A DNA stretch of 5,990 bases from Myxococcota bacterium (GCA_022710245.1 JAKLHH010000514.1:1-5990); one strand, 5' to 3'; shown: positions 1 through 4,896, counted from the stretch's first letter. Program-made: numbers and translations. The notes: generated by a model not told the origin, from the sequence alone.

Positions 1-347
1 AGTCGCGCGGCTTCATCTTCGCCGCGCCGCTCTGCTACCAGCTGGGGCTGGGGCTGCACGTGGTGCGCAAGCCGGGCAAGCTGCCGGCCGCGTGCGACCA
101 GGTGGAGTACTCACTGGAGTACGGCACCGGCATGCTGGAGATGCACCGCGACAGCCTGGAGCGCGGCAAGCGCGTGCTCGTCCTCGACGATCTGCTGGCG
201 ACCGGCGGCACCGCCGCTGCCGCGGCGCGGCTCGCGTCGAGCCAGGGCGCGGAGGTCGTGGGCTACGGCTTCGTCATCGAGCTCTCCTTCCTCGAGGGCC
301 GCAAGAAGCTCGAGCCCGCTCCCTGCTTCTCCCTCGTCAGCTTCTGA
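1..347 (+). CDS. apt: Adenine phosphoribosyltransferase, 5' end outside the window
   Basis: This enzyme salvages adenine: adenine plus PRPP gives AMP plus pyrophosphate, in the cytoplasm. The frame is open from base 3 and 114 residues are visible before the TGA at 345-347, so about 60 N-terminal residues of a family that is usually 170-185 long lie off the left edge. Family landmarks appear in order: SRGFIFAAPL at the very start, VRKPGKLP around bases 63-86, the LEYGTGMLEMHRD stretch, the PRPP-binding loop VLVLDDLLATGGT at bases 174-212 with its adjacent aspartates, then GYGFVIELSFLEGRKKL and the C-terminal FSLVSF. The PRPP loop and the RKPGKLP segment separate APT from other phosphoribosyltransferases such as HPRT or xanthine PRT. 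An internal GTG at base 60 is not the start, because conserved APT sequence continues upstream of it. Nothing looks degenerate. Confidence 0.95.
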   Translation, partial: SRGFIFAAPLCYQLGLGLHVVRKPGKLPAACDQVEYSLEYGTGMLEMHRDSLERGKRVLVLDDLLATGGTAAAAARLASSQGAEVVGYGFVIELSFLEGRKKLEPAPCFSLVSF

Positions 348-385
348 TTGTTGGTCGCGGCAGCTCCGCACGACCGCCCGACCTG

Positions 386-426
386 TGCGGCCGCTCTTCG
401 CGCGACCACGCTCGCCCGCAGTTTTT
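386..426 (+). terminator. Candidate intrinsic terminator after apt
   Basis: About 40 nt past the apt stop, TGCGG (386-390) can pair with CCGCA (416-420). Inside it CGCGCG (399-404) pairs with CGCTCG (409-414) with one mismatch around an ACCA loop. Five T residues follow at 422-426. The T run is the only one in this otherwise T-poor spacer. The stem has an asymmetric internal loop, so it is a weak example; the rest of 348-572 holds no gene. Confidence 0.33.
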
Positions 427-488
427 GCCACCGGCGTGTGCCCGACCTGACCGGCCTGTCATAGCCGCACGCGTGATCGCTGCCATCG

Positions 489-533
489 CCCGCGCGCAAG
501 CCAGCGCGATCCTGCGCGCGGGTCCGCTGGACC
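489..533 (+). promoter_or_regulatory. Strong leader hairpin upstream of the small exported-protein gene
   Basis: CCCGCGCGCA at 489-498 is perfectly complementary to TGCGCGCGGG at 513-522, giving a 10-bp GC stem with a 14-nt loop. Directly overlapping it, GGTCC (521-525) can pair with GGACC (529-533) around a 3-nt loop, so the two stems share two bases and compete at the edge. No T tract follows, so it is not a classic intrinsic terminator. It sits about 40 nt before the Shine-Dalgarno of the gene starting near 576. It could be a leader structure, a protein-binding palindrome or a terminator lacking a U-tract; the sequence does not decide. Confidence 0.4.
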
Positions 534-575
534 GCTGCTTGCACTCTGTCGTCGGTGAAGGAGGCCGGCGCGGTG

Positions 576-881
576 ATGGTCTGCAGAAAAGGCGCTCGGC
601 TCTGGATCTGGTTGACCGCGACGCTGACCGTGAGCCTGCTGCAGGCGCAGGCCGCCCGGGCGGAGTCGGTGCCCGAGGACGAGCGGCAGCTCGGCGCGCT
701 CGCCGAAGGAGCTGCCGCGGTGCAGGAGGGCAGGGTAGGGACGCTGCCGCCAGAGCTCGTCACGCCGGCGAACAACGAAGGGGGTTCCAGTACGACGTGG
801 CAGATCGGCGTGCTGACCCGAGCGATGCTGCTCCTCCTCGCGCTCGGGTTCCTGCCGGTCACGCTACGCCGTCGTCGCTGA
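576..881 (+). CDS. Small predicted exported/membrane protein, FliP/SctR-N-terminus-like
   Basis: The product has about 101 residues and cannot be assigned with confidence. The start is set by AAGGAGG at 558-564, which lies 11 nt before ATG 576 and 8 nt before an in-frame GTG at 573; a further GTG at 555 lies upstream of the Shine-Dalgarno and is unlikely. Residues 1-29 form a signal peptide: a basic start (CRKGAR), a hydrophobic core (LWIWLTATLTVSLL) and an AxA-type site ending QAARA. A polar acidic stretch rich in E, A and G follows. Residues about 73-97 contain GGSSTTWQIGVL and then a hydrophobic segment MLLLLALGFLPVTL closed by four arginines. Signal peptide, short periplasmic part and a first helix with LALGFLP resemble the start of FliP/SctR export-gate proteins, but the conserved TSF(T/V)(R/K) continuation is absent and the chain ends. 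It could equally be an unrelated type I membrane protein. It converges with the minus-strand glycosyltransferase gene. Confidence 0.62.
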   Translation: MVCRKGARLWIWLTATLTVSLLQAQAARAESVPEDERQLGALAEGAAAVQEGRVGTLPPELVTPANNEGGSSTTWQIGVLTRAMLLLLALGFLPVTLRRRR

Positions 882-994
882 CGCGGCGACGGGAGGCGAG
901 CGGCGCGACTCGCTCGGTGGCCCGGCGAGGCTCGCCTCGGGTGGCGGCGGGATCAGGGCGCCCGGCGGGGCGGCAGACGGCTGAAGGGAGCGGC

Positions 995-1021
995 GCCGCA
1001 CAGGCCGGACGGTCGTGCGGC
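995..1021. terminator. Hairpin between convergent genes, possible bidirectional terminator
   Basis: GCCGCAC (995-1001) and GTGCGGC (1015-1021) form a perfect 7-bp stem with a 13-nt loop in the 180-bp spacer between the plus-strand small gene (ending 881) and the minus-strand glycosyltransferase (ending 1062). A second, 6-bp stem lies at 897-902/911-916 (CGAGCG/CGCTCG). Neither has a T tract on either strand, so a terminator role rests only on position. Confidence 0.25.
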
Positions 1022-1061
1022 AGCTCGTGACCAATTTGCCCTTCATCGCTCGGGCAGCCGT

Positions 1062-2669
1062 CTAGCGCCGCTCCGCCGGGCCAGGTGGCCAGCGCTGAGC
1101 GCGCAGCCCCGCGAACCCCACGCAGCGCTCCAGCAGGAAGCGGCGCACCAGGCGGCCCGCGCGGTGGATGGCGACCTCGCGCAGCCGCTCCACCCGGCGG
1201 CACTGATAGAGCAGATCGGCGTCGAAGGGGAAGCGCTCGTCGAGGACGTAGAGCAGATCGACGCCGACGCGGGCGGAGCCGTCGCCACCCGGCTCGAGAT
1301 CGAACTGATCCACGCGCGGCGAGGGGCAGACCACCTCGAAGCGGCGCCTCGCGGCGAAGGTGAGCTGCGCGCAGGTGGTGTAGTGACAGCCGGCGACCAG
1401 CTCGCGCTTCGCGGAGCCTCCGGAGGAGGCGAGCACAGCGAGCTCACCGCCGGTCGGGCGCAGGCTCGCCGCGACCGCGTCCGCCACGGCGGGCCAGCCG
1501 CGGAGCTCGTTCGAGAGATCGTAGCGGGGCTGGTAGGAGGCCGGCATCAGGCGTACGCCGAGGTCGGTGAGGACGTGCAGGTGCAGCGCGAGGCCGGCCA
1601 GGCCGGCGAACACGACCGCCGCCGCGGCCAGCCCGCGCACCCAGCGACGGGCGCGCCAGGCTCCCAGCCGGGCCGCCAGCCAGAGGATGAGGGGCAGGTA
1701 ACCCGGGAGCGGCCAGTGCGGCTCCGCGCCGGGCACGATCAGGATCAGCACGGTCGCGGCGAGGACGAGCGGCGCCGCGACGACGAGGAGCGCGCGCGCG
1801 GGCAGGGCGCCACGCCCGCGCCAGAGCGACACGGCGGCGGCCACCAGGCCGACCACGAGGAGCGGGGAGACGTAGGCCAGCTGGCCGCCGAGCAGCTTGC
1901 CGGCGTTGGCCAGCGAGAGGCCCACCGGGGCTGTATGACGGCCCTGCAGGTGGTAGCCGAGGGTGGCCCAGCCGTGCTGCCAGTTCCACAGCACGACCGG
2001 CAGGGCGCCCAGCAGCGCGGCGGCGCCGGCCGCGAGCAGCGCGCGGGCGCGGGCCCGCTGGCGCCAGGCGAGCCAGGCGAGCGGGACGAGGAGCGCGAGC
2101 CCGAAGAGCTTCGCGCAGACGGCGAGCCCGCAGACCAGCCCCGCCGCCGCGACGATCAGCGTCGCGGGCCGGTCGTGCTCGACCCGCCGCACGGCCGCGA
2201 GGAGCAGGCCGAGGAAGAGCACCACCAGGCCAGCGAGCGGCACGTCGGGGTTGGCGGCGCCGCCGCCGACCAGCATGATCGGCATGCAGAGGAGCGCCAC
2301 CACGGCCCGGAGGCCGGCGCGCCAGCCGCCCGCGAGCTGCCGCGCGAGGAGCGCGGCGCCGGCCAGGGTCGTGGCCGAGACGAGGATGAAGGGAGCGCGG
2401 ATCGCGAGGGCGGTCTCGCCGAGCACCAGCGTGCCGAGCCGGATCAGCAGCGCGACCGCGGGGCCGTGGTCGAGGTAGCCGGGCGCGAGGTGGCGAGACC
2501 AGGTCCAGTAGTAGGCCTCCACGTCGCCGAGCCCGGTCCTCGCGGCGACCCACAGGCGCAGCACCGAGAGCGCGCCGATCAGCCCGAGCGCGAGCAGGCA
2601 GGAGCGATGGTCGTCGGAGGGAGCCGGAGCGGCGCCGCGACCAGCGCGTGGATCGGGCTCGCGGATCAC
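1062..2669 (-). CDS. Membrane glycosyltransferase, GT39/PMT_2 (ArnT-like) family
   Basis: This 535-residue protein is an integral inner-membrane glycosyltransferase of the GT-C fold; relatives move a sugar from a polyprenyl- or dolichyl-phosphate carrier to an acceptor on the outer face of the membrane. After a short cytoplasmic tail, helix 1 lies near residues 23-44. The first external loop holds the family motif GDVEAYYWTWSRHLAPGY-LDHGP (residues 48-70) with acidic residues D49 and E51 as the probable catalytic pair. ANPDVPLAG (139-147) and AEPHWPLPGYLPL (315-327) are further typical signatures. About 11-12 hydrophobic helices fill residues 23-365, followed by a soluble C-terminal part (about 370-535) with several cysteines. 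The GTG start at 2669 has no obvious Shine-Dalgarno, and the next usable start lies inside helix 1. The gene follows the propeller-like gene, with stop and start 42 nt apart through a duplicated 23-bp sequence, so it is probably co-transcribed. Sugar and acceptor cannot be told from sequence. Confidence 0.9.
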   Translation of the reverse strand: MIREPDPRAGRGAAPAPSDDHRSCLLALGLIGALSVLRLWVAARTGLGDVEAYYWTWSRHLAPGYLDHGPAVALLIRLGTLVLGETALAIRAPFILVSATTLAGAALLARQLAGGWRAGLRAVVALLCMPIMLVGGGAANPDVPLAGLVVLFLGLLLAAVRRVEHDRPATLIVAAAGLVCGLAVCAKLFGLALLVPLAWLAWRQRARARALLAAGAAALLGALPVVLWNWQHGWATLGYHLQGRHTAPVGLSLANAGKLLGGQLAYVSPLLVVGLVAAAVSLWRGRGALPARALLVVAAPLVLAATVLILIVPGAEPHWPLPGYLPLILWLAARLGAWRARRWVRGLAAAAVVFAGLAGLALHLHVLTDLGVRLMPASYQPRYDLSNELRGWPAVADAVAASLRPTGGELAVLASSGGSAKRELVAGCHYTTCAQLTFAARRRFEVVCPSPRVDQFDLEPGGDGSARVGVDLLYVLDERFPFDADLLYQCRRVERLREVAIHRAGRLVRRFLLERCVGFAGLRAQRWPPGPAERR

Positions 2670-2731
2670 TGGCGCTTGCCCAGGCGGATCACTGGCGCTT
2701 GCCCAGGCAGATCACTGGCGCTTGACCAGGT
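2663..2731. repeat. Three tandem copies of a 23-bp stop/start junction sequence
   Basis: Copies lie at 2663-2685, 2686-2708 and 2709-2731. The first two are identical and the third differs at three bases. On the minus strand each copy contains GTGA. In copy three the TGA is the real stop of the propeller-like gene (2712-2714); in copy one the GTG is the start of the glycosyltransferase (2667-2669). The third copy also encodes the final residues LVKRQ of the upstream protein. The other two copies are spacer. Confidence 0.95.
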
Positions 2732-3713
2732 AGATGAACGGGTTGGCCTTCTCGCTCAGCGTGTAGTAGCCGCCGCTGACCGGATCGGCAGCGATCGCCT
2801 CGCCCTGAGGCTCGATCGGGACCTGACCCTCGCACGGCTCACCGCCGAGGACGGCGCCGACCGCGCTCCCGGCTGGCCGCCGCCAGAGGAAGACGTCGAA
2901 GTAGGTGCGGAGCAGGATCCAGCTCCCGTCGCGCGAGATGTCGCCGCCGGTGAAGAGCTTGTTCCTGGCCGCTCCGATCGCGCCGCTGCCAGCCCCGAGC
3001 GTGATCGTGGCCACCTCGGCGAGGACGCGCGGCGCGGTGGGCTGCGGCGCCGCGCTGCGGAAGACCTTCGAGACGCCGTCGTCCGACTTGGTGACGACGA
3101 AGAGGTCGCCGCCGGACGGGTCGACGAGGAGCGCCTCCGCGTTGTGAGCGCCATCGGGGTAGGTCAGGGTGATCGCCTCGACGGGGCCGATGCTCGCGGT
3201 CACCGGGGCCTGGGTCAGCGAGAGGGCGGGCTCGACGACGCGCTGCACGAGGACGTTCGCGCGGACGAGGCCATTGTCGCCGATGTCGCCCAGGTAGAGG
3301 TAGCTCTCGCCGGCGACTGGCCCCGGCCCGATCGCGAGGTCCTCCCAGTCGGTGGCCACGACGCCGCTGAGCGTGTAGGTCCCGAGGAGCTTGCCGGTCG
3401 CGTCCAGCGCGAAGACCCGCGCTGTGTCGCCCGAGTCGTTGTGGGTCCAGAGGACGCCCGGGTTCTTGCTGCTCGCGGCCAGGCCCGAGGCCTCGGCGAC
3501 CTCGGCGGAGGCGACCGTGCCGGTCGTGACCGGCGCGAGCAGCGCGGGACAGCCGGAGCCGCCATCGGCGGAGCGCTCGCCGCCAGCGCTGTCCCTGGGC
3601 GCGTCCAGGCCCGGCGCCGGGCTGCCGCCGCAACCAGCGTTCGCAGCGATCGCGACCACCGTGGCAAGACGAAGGCAGTGGCCGACGCGGACGTGGAGCG
3701 CGAGGCAGTGCAT
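2712..3713 (-). CDS. Secreted, probably lipid-anchored beta-propeller-like protein
   Basis: The 333-residue product begins with a hydrophobic signal sequence (about residues 13-26) ending in NAGC, so Cys28 could be a lipidated cysteine; asparagine at the -3 position is atypical for a lipobox, so plain secretion is possible. A Gly/Ser/Asp-rich linker (about 29-58) follows, typical of outer-membrane lipoproteins in these bacteria. The body carries repeated short strands with acidic turns: ASGLAASSKNPGVLW (75-89), HNDSGD (91-96), TDWEDLAIG (121-129), YLYLGDIGDN (138-147), AHNAEALLVDP (189-199), DLFVVTK (203-209), GGDISRDGSWILLRTY (256-271) and EPQGEAIAADP (301-311). The spacing and the E-[AD]-[LI] elements suggest a phytase-/SdiA-regulated-like beta-propeller that binds a ligand or metal; no enzymatic activity can be assigned. 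ATG 3713 is supported by GGAG 7 nt upstream. It is probably the first gene of an operon with the glycosyltransferase. Confidence 0.85.
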   Translation of the reverse strand: MHCLALHVRVGHCLRLATVVAIAANAGCGGSPAPGLDAPRDSAGGERSADGGSGCPALLAPVTTGTVASAEVAEASGLAASSKNPGVLWTHNDSGDTARVFALDATGKLLGTYTLSGVVATDWEDLAIGPGPVAGESYLYLGDIGDNGLVRANVLVQRVVEPALSLTQAPVTASIGPVEAITLTYPDGAHNAEALLVDPSGGDLFVVTKSDDGVSKVFRSAAPQPTAPRVLAEVATITLGAGSGAIGAARNKLFTGGDISRDGSWILLRTYFDVFLWRRPAGSAVGAVLGGEPCEGQVPIEPQGEAIAADPVSGGYYTLSEKANPFIYLVKRQ

Positions 3714-3720
3714 GGGTTCG

Positions 3721-3724
3721 CTCC
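3721..3724 (-). promoter_or_regulatory. Ribosome binding site of the propeller-like gene
   Basis: On the minus strand GGAG lies 7 nt before ATG 3713-3711. This spacing supports that start over later in-frame GTG codons, which would remove part of the signal sequence. Confidence 0.6.
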
Positions 3725-3744
3725 AGAGCTGCGCTGCGGGCGGG

Positions 3745-3764
3745 CTGCCGCGTTGCCGCGGCAG
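3745..3764 (-). terminator. Hairpin between the tRNA and the downstream gene
   Basis: CTGCCGC (3745-3751) and GCGGCAG (3758-3764) form a perfect 7-bp stem with a 6-nt loop, 31 nt past the tRNA 3' end in the direction of its transcription. There is no T tract after it, so it may be a processing or weak termination structure instead of a true terminator. Confidence 0.28.
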
Positions 3765-3794
3765 GAGAACGACGGGCTCGCTGCTTGTTACTCT

Positions 3795-3871
3795 TGGTAC
3801 CCCCGACGTGACTCGAACACGTGACCTACGGTTTAGGAAACCGCCGCTCTGTCCGGCTGAGCTACGGGGGC
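3795..3871 (-). tRNA. tRNA-Arg, anticodon CCT
   Basis: The minus strand folds into a full cloverleaf. The acceptor stem is GCCCCCG (3871-3865) with CGGGGGT (3805-3799), ending in a G-U pair, then discriminator A and an encoded CCA at 3797-3795. The D arm contains AGCTCAGCCGGACAGAGC. The anticodon stem GCGGT/ACCGT holds the loop TTCCTAA, giving anticodon CCT, which reads AGG. The T arm is ACGTG-TTCGAGT-CACGT. Length is 77 nt including CCA, with a short variable loop. Upstream on the minus strand lie TAAGAT (3893-3888) and TTGACC (3921-3916), but their 22-nt spacing is too long for a normal sigma-70 promoter, so the promoter is uncertain. The propeller-like gene follows 81 nt downstream on the same strand. 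No duplicated 3' tRNA end was seen, so there is no sign of island integration here. Confidence 0.97.
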
Positions 3872-3922
3872 GTTATCTCAGAAGCGTATCTTAGTTAGCC
3901 CGCCGGCTCCGTGGCGGTCAAG

Positions 3923-3989
3923 CAGCTTCTCGGCAAGCTCTCAGCTTCTCGCCAAGCTCTCACAGGCGCAGCCCCGCCGCAGCTTCTCG
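3923..3989. repeat. 19-bp tandem repeat pair plus a partial third copy
   Basis: Copies at 3923-3941 and 3942-3960 differ at one base (G against C at the eleventh position). The first ten bases, CAGCTTCTCG, recur at 3980-3989, just before the next repeat family. The repeats lie upstream of the tRNA gene and could touch its promoter region, but no function is evident. Confidence 0.9.
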
Positions 3990-4021
3990 CAGCTGTGATT
4001 ATCCACAGCTGTGATTATCCA
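3990..4021. repeat. Perfect 16-bp tandem repeat
   Basis: CAGCTGTGATTATCCA occurs twice with no gap, at 3990-4005 and 4006-4021. The junction of the two copies creates TTATCCACA, which is the consensus DnaA box; the end of the second copy gives only TTATCCAGC. Confidence 0.95.
3999..4007 (+). promoter_or_regulatory. Consensus DnaA-box sequence
   Basis: TTATCCACA matches the high-affinity DnaA box (TTATNCACA) exactly and lies about 70 bp from an AT-rich island. A second, imperfect site TTATCCAGC is at 4015-4023. A single exact 9-mer can occur by chance, and no dnaA, dnaN, rep or par gene is in the window. It may be a DnaA-titration or DnaA-regulated site, or no site at all. Confidence 0.38.
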
Positions 4022-4067
4022 GCCCAGACCAGCCCGGAGACAAAGCGCTGCAATCCTGGGTCGTTGG

Positions 4068-4096
4068 TCGACCATTAACGTCCGATAAGATATATT
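4068..4096 (+). promoter_or_regulatory. Candidate sigma-70-type promoter in the AT-rich island
   Basis: TCGACC (4068-4073, four of six matches to TTGACA) is followed after exactly 17 nt by TATATT (4091-4096, five of six to TATAAT). The -35 element sits inside the palindrome TGGTCGACCA (4065-4074), which could be an operator. Transcription would start near 4103 and run into the repeat array. Chance occurrence in AT-rich DNA is a real alternative. Confidence 0.35.
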
Positions 4097-4198
4097 ATGT
4101 AAACTCAGATTACACTCACGAGAGGAACGCGTGGCCGCCGCCACTCCTCGCGGCGCGCCCGCGCCGGCTGCCGCCCGCACCAGCTGCCATCGGCTGCT

Positions 4199-4227
4199 GC
4201 GGCTGACAAGCGCGGCGGCTGACAAGC
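4199..4227. repeat. 13-bp direct repeat, 16-bp period
   Basis: GCGGCTGACAAGC occurs at 4199-4211 and 4215-4227, separated by 3 nt. It is a short duplication with no evident function. Confidence 0.85.
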
Positions 4228-4257
4228 AGCACCGCGCTCAGGAATGGACCCGTCGCA

Positions 4258-4333
4258 CACCAGGCGCGCAGCGATCCGAGCGCATGAGCGCGCAACAGTC
4301 CGACCGCCACCAAGCACGCAGCGATCCGAGCGC
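4258..4333. repeat. 26-bp direct repeat spaced 50 bp
   Basis: The segments 4258-4283 and 4308-4333 match at 24 of 26 positions, with an exact 17-bp core CGCAGCGATCCGAGCGC at 4267 and 4317. The period is exactly 50 bp. Sequence between the copies is unrelated. Confidence 0.9.
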
Positions 4334-4410
4334 TGCAAGAGATCGAGGTGCCGCGAGCTGAGCCACCCAGCGCGACGTCTGCGCGTCCAGGCGCTGCGCG
4401 CTCGCGCGCG

Positions 4411-4567
4411 TTCTGCACGTTCTGCACGTTCTGCACGTTCTGCACGCGCTCTGCACGCGCTCTGCACGCGCTCTGCACGCGCTCTGCACGCACTCTGCGC
4501 ACGCTCTGCACGCGTTCTGCACGCGTTCTGCACGCGCTCTGCACGCACTCTGCACGCACTCTGCACA
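4411..4567. repeat. 157-bp tandem array: four 9-bp units then eleven 11-bp units
   Basis: Four exact units TTCTGCACG run from 4411 to 4446, followed by eleven units of the form CGCTCTGCACG from 4447 to 4567. The 11-bp units vary mainly at the first bases (CGC, CGT or CAC before TCTGCACG), with one unit (4491-4501) reading CACTCTGCGCA and the last ending in CACA. Thirteen of fifteen units keep TCTGCACG exactly. An 11-bp period gives no constant reading frame, and the units contain no stop codon on either strand, so the long open frames across it are artefacts. Confidence 0.97.
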
Positions 4568-4596
4568 CGCGCGAGACCACGTGACCACATGCTGCG

Positions 4597-4633
4597 TGGC
4601 GTGAACACATCACACGCCATCCGAGGTTTTTTT
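4597..4633 (+). terminator. Hairpin followed by seven T residues
   Basis: TGGCGTG (4597-4603) pairs perfectly with CACGCCA (4613-4619) around a 9-nt loop, and T7 follows at 4627-4633. Six to seven bases separate stem and T run, longer than in a textbook intrinsic terminator. CCACG (4577-4581, read as C-C-A-C-G) and CGTGG (4595-4599) can form an alternative stem that would disturb it. If real, it would end a plus-strand transcript coming from the repeat array. Confidence 0.35.
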
Positions 4634-4823
4634 GCCCCCGCGCAGCACCAGGTTCATGCTTCAGAGCATGGAACTCCACCCGGTCGCCCTGCTCCACGGG
4701 CCCTATCGCCCGCACCACCGTCCGAGACCGCGAGGCTACTTCCGGCCCATGGTGCTGCTGACCTCCGCGGTCGTCTCCCTGGTCGGCGTCACCGCCGCCC
4801 TGCTCGCCTCGCACATCTTCTAG
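4632..4823 (+). CDS. Small single-span membrane protein, unknown function
   Basis: The family is not recognised. The frame ends at TAG 4821-4823 and encodes at most 63 residues. Codons from about 4656 onward almost all end in G or C, as in the confident genes, and the last 25 residues (VLLTSAVVSLVGVTAALLASHIF) make one clear transmembrane helix that ends nearly at the C-terminus. Before it lies a basic, His/Arg/Pro-rich segment (GPYRPHHRPRPRGYFRP), suggesting a cytoplasmic N-terminus with the tail at or past the far face. Start choice is open: TTG 4632 has GAGG 5 nt upstream (4623-4626) but lies in the T run of the candidate terminator; ATG 4656 and ATG 4668 (51 residues) have no good Shine-Dalgarno. 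It precedes the TPR gene by 73 nt on the same strand. Confidence 0.5.
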   Translation: MPPRSTRFMLQSMELHPVALLHGPYRPHHRPRPRGYFRPMVLLTSAVVSLVGVTAALLASHIF

Positions 4824-4858
4824 AGCACCACGTCCCATCGCGTCTCTTGGCAGGAAGC

Positions 4859-4887
4859 TTCGCCTTTCCGGCGGCTCATCGTATAAT
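4859..4887 (+). promoter_or_regulatory. Promoter of the TPR gene with perfect -10 box
   Basis: TATAAT at 4882-4887 is a perfect -10 element, rare in DNA this GC-rich. A weak -35, TTCGCC (4859-4864, three of six), lies 17 nt upstream; TTGGCA at 4847-4852 is closer to consensus but 29 nt away. The ATG of the next gene starts only 9 nt after the box, so the expected start of transcription falls within about 3 nt of the ATG. Confidence 0.55.
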
Positions 4888-4896
4888 CTTCCGTCA

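Larger units (their letters stand above)
3872..4631. other. Gene-poor, repeat-dense intergenic region
   Basis: No convincing protein gene lies in this 760-bp stretch between the divergent tRNA (-) and the small membrane protein (+). Open frames that cross it exist in five of six frames, mainly because the 9/11-bp array lacks stop codons in any frame. It holds, in order: a 19-bp tandem pair, a 16-bp tandem pair with a DnaA-box sequence, an imperfect palindrome around 4062-4080, an AT-rich island (about 4075-4120, roughly two-thirds A+T), two direct-repeat pairs, the 157-bp array and a hairpin with T run. Confidence 0.8.

Noticed and set aside
841..881. MYXO-CTERM or GlyGly-CTERM sorting signal at the end of the small exported protein
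   Set aside because: A GG, hydrophobic segment and Arg cluster are present, but the MYXO-CTERM cysteine is absent and the GG lies well before the helix with an intervening WQIG stretch.
1164..3824. An 886-codon plus-strand open frame spanning both minus-strand genes and running into the tRNA
   Set aside because: It is antisense to two well-supported genes, has extreme Arg/Gly/Glu content, begins without a Shine-Dalgarno and ends inside the tRNA. GC-rich antisense frames are commonly open like this.
3795..3871. tRNA as an integration site for a genomic island
   Set aside because: No copy of the tRNA 3' end and no integrase were seen in the window.
3888..3921. TTGACC/TAAGAT as the tRNA promoter
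   Set aside because: The 22-nt spacer is outside the normal range, and alternatives at 17-19 nt match the -10 consensus poorly.
4411..4567. CRISPR array
   Set aside because: Units are 9-11 bp with no spacers between them and there are no cas genes; it is a simple tandem repeat.
4105..4838. Minus-strand frames (to 240 codons) with Cys/Arg/Ala/Glu repeats
   Set aside because: They are translations of the non-coding array in several frames at once; no frame is favoured by codon pattern and the 11-bp period does not preserve a coding unit.
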